NCBI GenBank assembly: GCA_973895155.1
Contig: OZ316898.1
Coordinates: forward strand, 14,508,001 to 14,572,000
Length of the DNA stretch: 64,000 nt
Reading direction: 5' to 3'
Source: Marsupella aquatica
Taxonomy: Eukaryota > Marchantiophyta
The notes beneath the pieces were generated by a model. The model was not told the DNA's origin. It saw nothing but the letters and a program-made list of their open reading frames with translations, and did not search any database. Every line of letters starts with the position of its first letter. The first letter of the stretch is position 1. Positions 20,553 to 34,180 of the stretch are shown piece after piece. The translations under genes and the position numbers were made by a program.

Positions 20553-21880
20553 TGAACTCCCAGTAACCCAAAACACCTCAATTGTGAGGCCATCTAGTCT
20601 CAGTGCTTTATTCTTGTGAGTCTTATTTGCTGCATAGAATAGTTCTTCCATTGTCACGACTGAGTCTAAAAGTAGAGACTGAGTTGCAAAGATGCAAGAG
20701 GAGGCTAGGAGAAATGAAGAATTTCGCTTTGGACCTCAAAATTCAACACCAAATCTGGAGCCTTCAGGATAAGACGTGTGGTATTCACAAACAAAAATGA
20801 CAATCTCTCCTATCAGGGATAAGACACTCGCAAACCAGGAAAAAATAGTAAAATGCTGGGATTCACAATTAAACAAAATTGACAATCTGTCCTATCAGAG
20901 TTAAGACAATGACAAACCAAGAAACAAAGGAATGAAACTAGATGCAACAAACAGGAAGACAAATCTAGCAGAACGCATTATACAACTCCATTTAAGAAGA
21001 AAGAGAGGCAAGCGAGTCCGGAAGTGAGAAGTAGTAGTCCATGTCAATTGGGCACACTCACCGGTCAAATGGCAAGGTTAAGTGAAATCTTCAAAGAAAA
21101 TGGACTATAATGTGCAAGAAGAGATCATCCATAGCAAAAAGTAGCAGTCAAAGATAGAGATGAATTCCAAATGATTTCAAGACCAAGGAAGGAACCAAGG
21201 CATGAGTGGGTTGACGACGTATTTACAAACGACAAAAAACAATAAAGAATAACAGGAACAGTTATTGGTAACAGGGACAAAGGTGGTAATTATTTTTGTA
21301 ATTATTTTTTATGTTAGTTGACATTTTCTTGCTATCTTCAGGCGCTAGCAAGAAAATGTTCTCTTCTTAAAAAAATTGGAAAATGAGACTTTTCATGAGA
21401 CATTTTGGATTTAGGGTTCAGGGAATTTTGGATTGGTTTTTTTTGTGGTAATAGTAACATTTTGTTGGTAACAGGAAAAAAAATGTTGGTAACAGGAAAC
21501 TGGTTTGTTGTTTCCTGTCATAGTTGCAATATCCAGGTTGACAAGCAAGAGAATGATAACATGGCTAGAATCTATCATGTGACAACACCATCAACAGCTG
21601 GTCAATACTACAGAGTGCAAATTGGCCATATAATAACTCACTATTGGCAAATAAACTGCAAGAGGATATTCTAAAGGCTAAGTTAGAGATGGATGTGAGT
21701 ATCAATTTAATCACATCAATTATACTAGCTATTATCTAAAGCAATATTCTTCTTCTTTGTTAGGAGGGTGCTTACATATCAACAGTTCTTGAAGTGACTG
21801 GGCAGAAGTCAAATTTTGCTTTAAAAAGAAGTGGTTGATAAGTAAAGTTAAATATGTGGGTATGAACTATTCTCTAGTCA
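20553..21880. other. Unassigned DNA between the L1 remnant and the 147-bp repeat
   Basis: No recognisable gene. It holds two similar short segments near 20760-20930 (CACAA.CAAAA.TGACAATCT.TCCTATCAG), suggesting a local duplication. Confidence 0.4.
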
Positions 21881-21889
21881 CATTTAGTT

Positions 21890-21959
21890 CACCTCTTCTG
21901 CCAACCTCTTCTGCCAAAGTTGAAGCGCCTCTAATCTATCGATAATTTCTTCCTGGCTA
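21890..21959 (+). repeat. 147-bp tandem repeat, unit fragment left of the CACTA element
   Basis: Contains CAACCTCTTCTGCCAAAG and GATAATTTCTTCCTGG, matching the end of the 147-bp units at 34181-34474. It ends with CTA (21957-21959), the target duplication of the CACTA element. Confidence 0.85.
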
Positions 21960-21999
21960 CACTAGAAGAAAACCTGTGTTTTACTACTACAGGCCTTGC

Positions 22000-22976
22000 A
22001 ACTACTTTGCCTAAACAACTCATATATGGTGTCAACCACTGTTTTTTTAATGGGTTATAATAATCTGCATTTTACGACTATACTTAGAACTATGTTACCT
22101 TAATCACTGATTACAACTCTCCTTTTTGCCACTAAAACTTACATCACTTGAATTAGAGTTGTATATTACACAAATTTGCAAATCACTACAATCAACCGTC
22201 CACTACACCGTCGATGTTTACAACTCTATTTTCAACTAAGATTTTACCACTGGCGAAAACCACTACAAATACAAGTACCACCAATATTTGAATGGTAAAG
22301 GTGCTTTTTCAATAAACTCCCAATCAAGTGAATCATTTCCAAGTGATCTCAATTACTTGAAATAATATCATTTGTGAACACACCTATTGTTACTATATAT
22401 ATCACCAATAGTGGAGTCACAAATGGATTTTGTCAAAATAACTTAAAAATATTTTAGTGACAACAACATTTTTACAAACAACTTAAGATTGAGTGGATTG
22501 TTTGTCATTGTCCAAAAGTCTTTAAATAAAGTCATTACTATCACATATTGTACGACTACAAATGTCACTCATATTAGAGTCCAATAAATATTATTTGATG
22601 CAACTTTAGACCAAGTGTCACATCCTCCATAGTCCAAAATCACTCTAAAGAATGTCATTCTCTTCATACATTTTATTAACTCCAAATGCCACTAAGAGTA
22701 GAGTGCCAATGCAAGGCCTTGCAAATGACTTGAAATGAAGTGGATCATCTTCCATTCTCAGAAATCACTATAAATAATGTCATTCTTTAAATACATTTTG
22801 CAACTACAAATGCCACTAGCATTAGAGTGTCAAAACAGTTTTGACAATTGACTAAAACCTGGACAGATTATTTTGTGATGTCCAAAACCTCTCCCAATGA
22901 TGTCATTATCAACAAACATTTTTAGTCAAGATATGCATGCCACTCGAATTACAATGGCAAACGGATTCTATTTTAC
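22000..22976. repeat. CACTA-1 left subterminal region, degenerate repeats of about 130-150 bp
   Basis: Recurring blocks carry CTACAAATGCCACT(A/C)..ATTAGAGTG and CA(T/C)TATAAATAATGTCATTCTT. Subterminal repeats in CACTA elements are usually binding sites for the element-encoded DNA-binding protein. Confidence 0.75.
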
Positions 22977-25830
22977 AACTTGTACCCAAACCACTACAGA
23001 ACAGGTAGTTATAGGGTTTTGGGCACCTATCACTTGAAATACCACCGTGTTTTTAGTTTAAAAAATTATGTGTTTAATCTTGCCATGAAGTGCATTTATA
23101 TGTACCAGCCCAAACCACTTCACATAAGGTCGTTTCGGGCCCTCACCTTTTGGCGACTACAAATTGCACCCGTATTTGAGTCATGCAACATACTTTGGTG
23201 CGACCACTTGCCATGAACTAGTGCTAAAAGGAGTGAATTGTGTGGACGCATCACATAAGCTCCATATTTGTAATTCCGTAGAGGCTTGGAGTGATTTGGG
23301 TGGAGTTCATGATGTTCCATAACTTGTGTGCCTCAAATCTCTTCACCTTGACATTTGATGCGTCACAACCTCATTGTTGTTGCTATAACTAGTTGGCACA
23401 CGTGATGGGGGTGTCCCACGGCTTCACCATGGGGTGGCTAACACAGAGGAATTGTGATGGCGGCAGGCCCAACCATCCTCCTTTAATGGTGGCCCTCCGA
23501 GAATTGTCACAAGGTGGATCCACTTCTCATTATCCATTACAAGCTTGTCACTCCCCAAATCACTAAAAACTCTGTTCTTCAAAGCCTTCATTTCTAGCGA
23601 CTAACATTATCACTCAAGCTGGGGTGGTACATCACGCATCCCTCTAAACAACTTCTCATAAAGTGGTAGTCCTAGGGTGAGTACGTATTGGTCCCAAACC
23701 ACTACAAATGAGGTGGTTTTAGGGTTTAGGGCAAATGCAACTTAAGATACCACCATTGTTTGAGTTGAGAAGCAAATTGGGTGTGAACACTTGCAATCAA
23801 GTGTATTTATATGTAACAGCCCAATTGACTCGAAAAAGGTCATTTCAGGCCCTCGCCTTTTGGCGTCTACAAATTGCACCCGTATTTGAGTCATGCAACA
23901 TACTTTGGTGCGACCACTTGCCATGAACTAGTGCTAAAAGGAGTGAATTGTGTGGACGCATCACATAAGCTCCATATTTGTAATTCCGTAGAGGCTTGGA
24001 GTGATTTGGGTGGAGTTCATGATGTTCCATAACTTGTGTGCCTCAAATCTCTCCACCTTGGCATTTGATGCGTCACAACCTCATTGTCGTTGCTATAACT
24101 AGTTGGCACACTTGATGGGGGCGTCCCACTGCTTCACCATGGGGGGGCTAACATGGAGGAATTGTGATGGCGGCGGGCCCAACCCTCCTCCTTTCATGGT
24201 GGCCCTTGGAGAATTGCCGCAAGGTGGATCCACTTCTCATTATTCATTGTAAGTTTGTCACTCCCCAAATCACTCAAAACTCTGTTCTTCAAAGCCCTCA
24301 TTTCTAGCGACTAACACTATCACTCAAGCTGGGGTGATACATCACGCATCCCTTTGAACAACTTATCGTGAAGTGGTAGTCCTAGGGTGATGGTTGTTCA
24401 CAAACCACTGCAAATGAGGTGGTTTTAGGGTTTAGGGCAAATGCAACTTAAGATACCACCGTTATTTGAGTTGAGAAGTTAAATTGGATGTGAACACTTG
24501 CAATCAAGTGCATTTCAATGTACCAGCCCAATTGACTGGAAAAAAGGTCCTTTTGAGCCCTCACCTTTTTGCAAATACAAATTGCACCAGTATTTGAGTG
24601 ATGCAACACATATTGGTGGAACGACTTGCCATGAACTAGTGCTAAAAGAAGTGAATTGTGTGGATGCATCACATAAGCTCCATATTTGTAATTCCGTAGA
24701 GTCTTGGAGTGATTTATGTGGAGTTCATGATGTTCCATCACTTGTATGCCTCAAAGTTCTCCACCTTGGCATTTTATGCATCACAACCTCATTGTTGTTG
24801 CTATAACTAGTTGGCACATGTGATGGGGGTGTCCCACGGCTTCACCATGGGGGCGCTAACATGGAGGAATTATGATGGGTGTTGGCCCAACACGCCACCT
24901 TTCGTTGTGGTGCTCCAAGAATTGCCGCAAGATAGATCCCATTCTCGATATGCATTGTAAGTTTGTCACTCCCCAAACCACTCAAAACAATGTTCTTCAA
25001 AGCCCTCTTTACCAACGACTCAAACTATCACTGAAGCTTGGGTGGTACATCACGGATTCCTCCAAACAACTTCTCATGAAGTGGTAGTTCGAGGATGACC
25101 ATTGTACCCAAACCATTACAAATGAGGTGGTATGAGAGTACGTTTAGGGCAAATGCAACTTGAAATACCACCATGTTTTGAGTTGGGAACTAAAGTGTGT
25201 GTAAACACTTGCCATAAGTACATTCTTATGCACTAGCCCAAACCATTACAAATATGGTCCTTTGGAACCCTCACCTTTTTGGCACTACAAATTGCACCCA
25301 TATTTTAGTGATGCACAACACAATGGTGCAACCGCTCGCCATGAACTAGTGGTAAAAGGAGTCAATTGTGTGGATGCACTACATTAGCTCTTATGTTTGT
25401 AATTTATAGAGTCTTGGAGTGATGTGTGTGAAGTTCGTGATGTTCCATCTCTTGTGTGCCTCAAAGCCCTCCACCTTTGCATTTATGCATCATATATAAC
25501 TCCATTGCCGTTGTTCTAAGTGGTTGGTACACGTGATGGGGGTGTCTCCCCGCTTTACCATGGAGGGGCTAATAGGGAGGAATTATTATGGCTGCTGGCC
25601 CAACACTCCAGCCCCTTTGGTTGTGACCCTTCATGAAATGGTACAAGGTACTACATCCATGGCTCTTGGGATTGTCCTCATGAACTACTCAAAACCATTG
25701 CAAACAATGTTGTTCCAAACCTTCACATGTATGCCACTGCTATTATCACCTATCATTGAGTGATTCAATACATGATAAAAATGTTCTAGCTTCCAAATAA
25801 CTCACAATCATGTAGTGGGTGTAGGCCTAC
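22977..25830. repeat. CACTA-1 higher-order tandem repeat, about 710 bp x 4
   Basis: Units begin near 22985, 23695, 24407 and 25108 with AACCACTACAAATGAGGTGG-like sequence, and each contains ATTGCACCCGTATTTGAG, CATGAACTAGTGCTAAAAG and GGGGGTGTCCCACGGCTTC blocks. Spacing is 700-712 bp. Units 1 and 2 are nearly identical over about 250 bp (23140-23390 versus 23850-24100); unit 4 is most diverged. The inverted-looking frames across these units (minus 23120-23320, 23845-24030, 24448-24741) are repeat copies, not genes. Confidence 0.88.
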
Positions 25831-26199
25831 TTGGGTGAATACCACTACAAATGACGTAGTACCAGACCGTCACCAAAGTGCAACAAGAATATCACCAATA
25901 TTTTAGTGATCCATTACACAATATGTGAAACAACTTGCAGCCAAGTAGTGAGCCTGTGTTAATCAGGCCAATTTAACCACTTTGAATGTGGTTGTTCCCA
26001 ACTCCCTTGTTTGTGACACATTACACTTTCTTTGAAACAACTTACAATCAAGTACACACTAGTCTGGATATTTTTGGGACTGCCCAAAACCACTTTGGGT
26101 GTGGTGTTTCCAAACCATCATACCTGCAGGACTACAAATACCACTGACATTGATGGACTGGCTAAGTGACCAAAGTAGTGCTTTAAGGAGTGATGCAAA

Positions 26200-29100
26200 G
26201 GGTTGAATGTACCCAAATTGGCAATTCAAGAAAAGTTATTTTTTACTCAAGTACTATATAAATTAAAAGGTGTTTGCATTCTCAAGAAATGTTTGGCATT
26301 AGGACTCATATGGATCACGTCATTTCTTGTGGATTGAAGCTGAATGACTTGCACTTCTGGACCTAGCTTCACTCCATGATTGACAAATTGAGCACTAGAT
26401 TTAGATAGGATATCTCTTTGCAAATTGAGCAGAATCTTTATTTTTAGTTGATTCAAATTTAGGTAGGCTATGTCTTTGCACAGAAAACATAAATCTTTGT
26501 TTTTACTTGATTCTAGGGAGTGCCCTCGTTTTCTCTTTTGTCATATTGAGTATAAACTTAAGAATCAATATAAAGTTCCTTGATTTATTTTTCTCTTTTG
26601 TTATTTAATGTAGGTTTAATTTGCACTCATTGTCTTTTTATTCCTTTACTATATTCATAATTTAATAGATTCTTTCCCCCTTTTCAATTTAAAAAGTCAT
26701 TTAGTGTTGGTTTCCACTCGTTGCCCTTTCATTTGCTTACTATTCACTCTTTACTGAAATCATATTTTTCTATTTTTCAATAAAAAAGTTGATGTTTTCA
26801 TGTTTTCACTCTATCTCCATTTATATATTTTTCTCTTTGGCTCAGTCCAAGAATAATTAAAATCAGATTCCTTTTTTGGGTGATTTTTTTTAATTGCGCA
26901 AAGTCAGATGGCAGGTCTAATTTGCAACATATATTTCAAAAGACCACATATGCAATATTGCGTAAACAATCCTAGTGGCCAGGTGAATATATATATGTTA
27001 GAACCCTCTTCCCCCAATGATATAGGTCAAAACTCGCTAGCCAATGATATAATATATCCTTCTAGCATACAATACCTCGGATCATTGAGAAAAAACCAAC
27101 TCGGGCCAAATGGGGAAACGCAAGAGAGAAGAGGGGTATGTGGAGCGGCTTGCTCTTGCTCAGCTCGGAACCTTTCCTTGAGCGCATAGATTGAAGCTTG
27201 CACCGCAAGCGGGACCGCAAGCTATGGAAAGGTTTAGGGTTTTGCGGCTTGGCCCTTCAATAGTTGAGTTGTGAGAGGGCGAGAAGCCCGGGCGAGAAGA
27301 AGACGAGAGCTCAAAGAGTTGCGATATACCAAAGTCTTCTACGTGGTAACTGTCATTCAGCCTATTGGCCGCGATAGTTTGTTCCTGGTTTTCCAGTTTT
27401 GTTGTGGTGCGTTATGCTCAATTCATGATACGAGCAGTCAGCGGGCAGCGACAATGCAGAGCCGACAACCACTTTCGTGAGTGCTGCAAGGTGGGATTTC
27501 TTTGCTTTCGTCTTCTATTCTTGGCTGTCAGTCTATTCTTCACCCCATCTCTTAATGCATTTTTCCGCGCGTCTTCTGTCTTTGGAATCCTTGCTGCGAT
27601 AGGTCTTAGTAAGCGGAAGAGGTGATCAATCAGGTCCCGGGTTTATCTCTTCCTTAGGTTTGTGTACGAGCCACGATCTGTATTTTGGGACAGTTTTGTA
27701 TGGGAGATGCCGGGCAACATTTTAGGTCGGGAGATTGAGGTCATGATACACAGTGGAATAATGTGGATTTGCCTACTGGGAGCTTTGATTTGCAGAGTTA
27801 GGCCTTTGAAAACATATTAAGCTTCTTCATTATTTCTTCCCCTGGTGTCACACTGTGCACGAAAAAATCTATGGAGAATCGCTGCCTTCTATAAATTGGT
27901 GGCAATATGGGGATAGTTTAGGACATGTTTGTGAACGCTCGCTAGTGTAGCGATCACTTGGGATGGTGTTTTTACAGCTTGAGTGTCCAATTCTCAAACT
28001 TCCTTCCTCAGCCTGCTTCATCTTGCAGAAGATTTGCTCTTCAACAAGTGAGTATGGCGTTCATCTTCTAGCGTACTAATAAGGCGCTAATCATAGTAGG
28101 CGTGACTATTGAATAATATCAGGGCTCCAAAGAGTCGCCCGGGGCAGAGAAGAATGAAATTAAAGCTTGCAAGACAGTGTTTCAATATCCAAGCAAGACC
28201 CTTTGGCTTCGTCGTGGGTGACATCAAGAACATGTGTGTTTAGAATTCTCAATTCATTCAATAGTGCGATAGGAAATGCAAGGTTTCTATGTGCACTATG
28301 GACCCTCCTATCCGAATAGTTAACTGTTGAATTCTTCTTGGATAGATTCAATTATTCAGTTCCCCAGTTCCAAAGATTCCGTCCACTGCCAATAAATTTT
28401 ATCCATCCAGCAGATTGTAGAGTCGTTGGCAGACAGTCGTATTGTACTAACTAGGTAGCAACGGTGTAGAGGAAATTAGGTAGGTGTTTCCAAGGTGGGT
28501 TGTGGTTTGATGAACGTGTCCAGTATCTTGTCGCTTCCTTTCCGCGTCCTCAATGCCCTTCTCCAATTTCAGCTGAAGCTTCAAGGACTGTGCTTAGAAT
28601 TGTCCAGGATGGGAACTCGTGTGCAAACTTACGTTATAGAGGTGAGTCTGAACAGAGAAACTTTTATGCCAATGAGATAAACCGTCCGGAGAATGGTAAA
28701 GTTTTTGACCTGAGATTTGACAGAACGCAAAGTATCATCAACGCCCAATGTTAGAATATAGGTGAACCCCTGATGGTCAGAATGTTCAATGTTTTTGTCC
28801 AGGACTATGATTTGCGGTGCACTTCATTTGGAGTACCTTGCTATACTCATTCAGCACGCAACTTCGGGTCTGAAGGCTGCACTACGTTGTTTGACAAAGA
28901 TAAACTGAGACCCGAGGTTGAGAACAAGGAGCCAGATTTGAAGGTCGCGGAGGAGAATTTGGAAATAACTACAAAGAAGTGGAAGGGAGTTGTTGCCAAA
29001 GAAGCTGAGACATCAATGTACTCCTCTCCAGAGATCTTGACAAGGCTCACTACTGCCAATCTCAAAAAGTATTCAAAGCTGAGGTATTTAATACTGTAGA

Positions 29101-32100
29101 CAGTGTCGGCCCTGTAAGTTTTTTCTGAGCTGTTCACACATTTTTCTGTAACTCGCGCACTCTCTGCCCTGATCTTTCCCAATGTGCGTACATATATAGA
29201 GAATTTAATCTGAGGAACTTACAGGTTAGAAAATTGATCTAATGATGGCGTTGGCTGTGGATCTGGAGATCCAAAAGCGTCTCAAAATAGAACAACCATC
29301 TTCTCTTTGCGAGTGCTATTGGCAATTATTCTTAGTTGATGATTTGACATAAACCGTGCAGCCAATTTCTTTTGGTTGAGCCGATGGGTCCCATCAACAA
29401 ATGATAGTGATTGATTTCACGTTGTTCTGATCTATAGTGGGTAGAAGGGAGTCATTTAATTTGTCTTAGCAAATCTTGTGTAGGGTAAGCAGGGAGGATG
29501 GACTAGAGTAACAATAATCTTTCAACTGTGCAGTCCACATGCAACATCTAGAACTGTATTGTGGAGCTAGAAGGAGTTTGACGAAACAAAAGTTAGAGAT
29601 TTTGCTTTTCATCCGGAATTGGATACTATAGTTTCAGTGCGAGCGCTTTTAGAAATGCCTCCTAACACAGTCCGTTTCAAAGAGCTCAAGGATCAGGGAA
29701 AAAACGTGCCCTTCTTTGGTGAGTGTCAAATTTGATGGTGACAGGATTCAGTTCGTTTTTTATTGCCCACCAGTGAATCTGATGACGTCGGTAACACAGC
29801 GGGCCTTCCTTGCATCATTGCTTGCTTTTGCCATCACTAGAAGTGTTGTTTATGTCAATAATGGACTGCATTGTATGATTGGGTGTAGCGATTGACTGTC
29901 CTGCTATCAACAAAGTAGCAGATGCTCCAACCAAGAAAGGTAATGTACCTGTCCAGCTTAAACCTGATAATCATATCGAGGTTGCTACTGTTGTGCGGTC
30001 AGGGCCTTCCGCCCATAGGATGACAATGAGTCCATCTGAGTATGGCAAAATTGGTTACCTAGCTACTCTGATGGACTCTTCTGGCTAGACTCTAACTCAA
30101 TTAATTAGAGAGGTCCGTGCGGGGGTCCCTGTTGTATTTATGTTTTGGCGGGCAAAATTGAACTGTATCTAGGCTTGGCTGCAAAGGGTGGGTCGTAGTT
30201 CAGAAAGTTAGGAATTAATGCCACAGATAAGGCTGCATGGAGGATTGCTGGCCCTAGACAAACAAATGTTAGAAAGTGATTGTGTGAGATTTTTTTGGAT
30301 ATTTCAATGAAACCTTGCCTCTCCTTTTCATAGCAATAAAGAAATAAAAATTACTGAGGACAGGCGCATAAACCCCAATCCACAATTATCTTGAGCTATA
30401 GGTAACAACGTTTTTATGGTGGGATGGAATAGGAGAGCCAGAACCTGCAGCAGTGCCGGAAGTTCACATGCAACGGAGTGATATTCAGATTTTGTCAAAC
30501 TGCCTTCAATCTAATTATGTCCACCATACACATCCCCGCACTGTGGATACAGCCGAAGATACAGCCTATCGCTGAATTCTGTGTCCACAACTAAATTCAT
30601 GAGGTGAACAGACAAAACAAATTTCTATTGGTATTTAATAATAATGGCTTGCATCTCTGTTAATTAAAGGCACAAAATGGGATTTTGCAGAACCTTTACT
30701 TCAGCCATTCGGTTTTCCAAGATGTGGTAAATTGTATTTGCATGGCAGGTGATGACACTTGAAGATACAAGATGCCAAGATGGTCCCCACCGAGGTCCCC
30801 ACAGGGTAAAGCTTAGTTCACTAGGACCAACATATATTGACATGCGCTTGCACACTCCTTGCTTTGACTACATCATAGTTGACTAAACAAAGAATAATTT
30901 AAACTGTGTTGGAAAATGTGCAATGCAACGTGAGTCTGCAGTATCTTTCTCCAATTGTGCTCAGTTGTGAATGTGTGGTGAATGCCAATTCCCATGCCCC
31001 TTTTTTGCTACCTTTGTCCTTTTGTATGTTTTCACCCAGATAGTCAGAGTACAATATTTAAATATTCTTGTGGTATTTTGTTCAGGTCAAACTTGTTTTG
31101 TCTCATATACAAACAGTGGAGTTTGGAGCTTGTATTGTTGGGTACTTCCTATCCTTGTTTACCTCCAGTAATTAGAAGGACATCATATCACTGCCCTTTC
31201 TATGATTAATTTTATCTGCCAACCGTTATCCAGTTGCGACTGCTAAAGATTCTGAGATTTTCCAATAAGTATTGCACACTTCACCTTATTTCGCATTTGC
31301 AGGCAGTAGGGCATATCTTACCTTGGAGTACTGGATCTCTCGACAAGATCTTTTTCTAAATAGAAACTCCTTTCTTGGACTTCAGTACTAGGTTGGTAAT
31401 GTAATTCATTTTCAATTAAACCATTGAATATTTGTCTCTATATTGCAAGGAAGGTGTGCTGGCTTTCTGTTTGGCAGGGATCTGAAACTGCTGTGTGATG
31501 AAAGGTGATGCGATGCAAACTACCAAGGGTGAACATGTCTTTATTTTTTCAGGTGTGCTTTTCATCCTATATCCATTGTTAAAGTAATTCTCTGCAACCT
31601 TTGGAAAGATGCTGAGAAGCTTAGTTGCCATTTGGCAATCTCTTGTCTTGGCTAAAATTTGTTATAAATCAATTCAAACGCAAGGAAAACATTTGGGGAG
31701 TATGTGACATATGCAGTATTAAACAATTTTGATTTACGACAACTCCAACATTTGAATCAATCATATCCGGCCAATTTTTGTTGTTGGCAATCCGTGTGTG
31801 GGATTGGAACCTGGATGGGAATCACTTTAGACGAGAGGCTTTTGTTCTTGGTCAAACTCAATTAGACTAGATCAGGCTAGAAGCTCTATACCAACTTCAT
31901 CTTTGAAGCTGTCCCTGTAAATCCAAGAAGGACACTACTTTTTATGTGGAGTTCTGACAGGGACTCACATGCTTTGTGAACTTTTGTTTAACATTACTTT
32001 TTTTAACTCGTTGGCAGTGGTACGTTGGAAGTGAATTGTGTCAAAGGACGAGAGGATACAATGTACCACTGGTCCCTGTGCCACCCTAGAAAAGGTGTTT

Positions 32101-33050
32101 TCCTTTCTCCAAAATTATTTGTTGGTCCTAATCCCTTTGTTGGGTAACTTCTTGCATGCGCTGTTGCACTTCTGATTGATACTAGGTCCTTTGTTGACTA
32201 AGACCGGGATGACCATGTTGGCAATATTTCTGTTCAATGATTCAACTTTGGTGACAGGAGGATATTTTTGAGAGACCAAGCCATTGACCTCAATGGTTGC
32301 AAGAAGTAGTTCAGGTACATGAAGCAACATAGGTGGTGTTTAGTTTGCTTGCACAGCATGAGTATACAGGCAATTCAAGTGAAGCTAATCAAGGTAAAGT
32401 TGTATCATCGTCTTCTAAACTTAGTACTACTATTGCATGTGATGCTTTCATTTTGGAATTCTGCTGTATGAATCTGTAACGTGAACCAGGATGGTTGTCT
32501 AAAATTCTTGTTGCCTGTTCGTAAACTACTTTGTAGAAGACAACTCTACAGAAGAAAGCACCTGCAGGGCTTGGCAGTGCTCAAATTTGTCAAACAAGTG
32601 ACACTCATTTTTTGTGGACTCGAGGCAGAAACTGATGAGGAAGTAGGACTTGCATTTGAGACTCCTAGGGATTGAAGAAACCTATAAATTCCCATGTAGG
32701 GAATGGACATCACTGTTATAGGATAGTAAGTGTTTTTGTATTCCCACTTTTGGAAATATGTACCAGCCTTGGCATTTTTCTAATTTTGTATCGAATGATG
32801 ATTCTGGGAACATTGTATTGTGTATGAATCTGCATGTGAGTGTATGTATGATATTGCATGTGGTCCTTCTATTATTGTCCATAGATATTTAGGGTTTAGA
32901 GGTCTGGAGCTTTGAGTGAATAACTCAAATTCTAGTGATTTAAAACATCAGATTTCTATTGTCATTCAAGTTTTATAATGAGCGACTCAAAATGCAGCGA
33001 TTTGAAACAACTGAATCTACTCTCATTCAAGTTCTATAACATTTAAATCA
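26200..33050. other. CACTA-1 interior with exon-like fragments
   Basis: No transposase domain recognised. Several coherent but short plus-strand frames occur. An ATG near 27114 starts MGKRKREEGYVERLALAQLG. 28500-28754 and 28773-29099 are moderately charged frames, the latter Lys/Glu-rich. About 29566-29720 reads EFDETKVRDFAFHPELDT. 29879-30088 is a further frame. Some are followed by GTGAGT or preceded by AG, as exons would be. They could be captured host-gene exons, but I cannot name the source. The rest is AT-rich and empty of signals I can read. Confidence 0.5.
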
Positions 33051-34165
33051 CCACTACTAAAGTGGTCTTGGACAATGGTCCTACCACTCCAATTACGGTT
33101 GTCTTACATATGATGTTTACAATCACTCATTCCAAAGTTGTAAATTAATCATACATAACACTCGAAGCCTAGTCACATAACAAGTAGTAAAGGACACTCA
33201 TCCCAAAGTTGTAAAATAATGTATAACACTTGAAGCCTAGTCACATAACAAGTAGTAAAAAATGCATTATTATGGTTGCAAATCTAGTCATATAATAAGT
33301 TATAAAAATTGTAAACTTATAACCTCAATTATAGTTATATAACAAGTCATAAAAGTATATAAAAGTTTATCGTTATTACTTCAATTCTAGATTTATACCA
33401 AGTACTAAATCAATACAACCTCAAATCTAGTTGTATGTCGAGACTTGTAACAAGTACTGAAGTATAGTTACAACCTCAAATATAGTTGTATAATAAGTGG
33501 TAAAGGTTATAATGTTATGGTTTCAATTCCAGTCATAAATGAAGTACCAAAGGTTCAAAAAGATGATTGTTATTATTTGAAATCTAGTCATATAACTAGT
33601 CATAATTTTTTTTTTGTTACAACTTCAATTTTAGTCATATAAAATAAGTAATGAAGGTGCTAAACAATGCATCTTTACAACCCCAAATCAAGTCATATAA
33701 TGTTGTCATACAGTTTGTATATAGGTACTACTTTAACTTTAGTCATAAGAGAAGTTCTAAAGGTGCTTCCCATATTTTTGGAAAAGTTACATTGACCAAG
33801 TTGACAGTGGAGTCACATGTTACTTTCCAATGTTCCTGGAAAAGGTACACTGACCATGTGACATCTTACCCCAATGTTTTTGGAAACTGCCACATGTCTA
33901 GTTATCATTTGTCAATAAAAGTCACAATAATAGTTGTTTTGGACAATACCTAAATAACTATTTATTCTTGAGTTGTTTAGGACCGTTAGGCTTGAAACTG
34001 ACGGTGATGTAAACTACTCAAACATTTTGAGTTATTGTTATAAACCACTCTATGCTCAAAGCAACTACTTGTCTAAAGCTACTGACATTAGTGCACTCAA
34101 ACCTTTTAGTTGTAAATTGTTTGTTAATACTCTAAAACAAGTTAATCATGTAGTGATAAAATCCC
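33050..34165. repeat. CACTA-1 right subterminal region, short AT-rich tandem repeats
   Basis: Repeats of about 55-75 bp built around CCTAGTCACATAACAAGTAGTAAA run from about 33100 to 33740 and then decay. This mirrors the repeat-rich left subterminal region but with a different unit. Confidence 0.8.
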
Positions 34166-34180
34166 AGTTTCCTTCTAGTG

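Larger units (their letters stand above)
21960..34180. mobile_element. CACTA-1: 12.2-kb CACTA (En/Spm) DNA transposon, non-autonomous
   Basis: The left end is CACTAGAAGAAAACC. The reverse complement of the right end is CACTAGAAGGAAACT, so there are TIRs of about 14 bp with one mismatch. A 3-bp duplication CTA flanks it (21957-21959, 34181-34183), as expected for the superfamily. Joining the flanks recreates GGCTATCTAGGAAGC, which is exactly what the neighbouring 147-bp repeat units read, confirming the boundaries independently. Long subterminal repeat regions on both sides are also typical. I saw no transposase (TNP2-type) frame in the interior, so it would depend on a relative. The interior carries exon-like frames of unknown origin. 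Confidence 0.93.

Noticed and set aside
23120-24741. Repeated minus-strand frames starting MEHHELHPNHSKP
   Set aside because: They recur once per 710-bp repeat unit and decay freely; a by-product of the tandem repeat.
27100-29100. Captured telomere-protein (POT1) exons in CACTA-1
   Set aside because: The start MGKRKREE and one following frame were only vaguely reminiscent; the remaining frames do not fit an OB-fold pattern.
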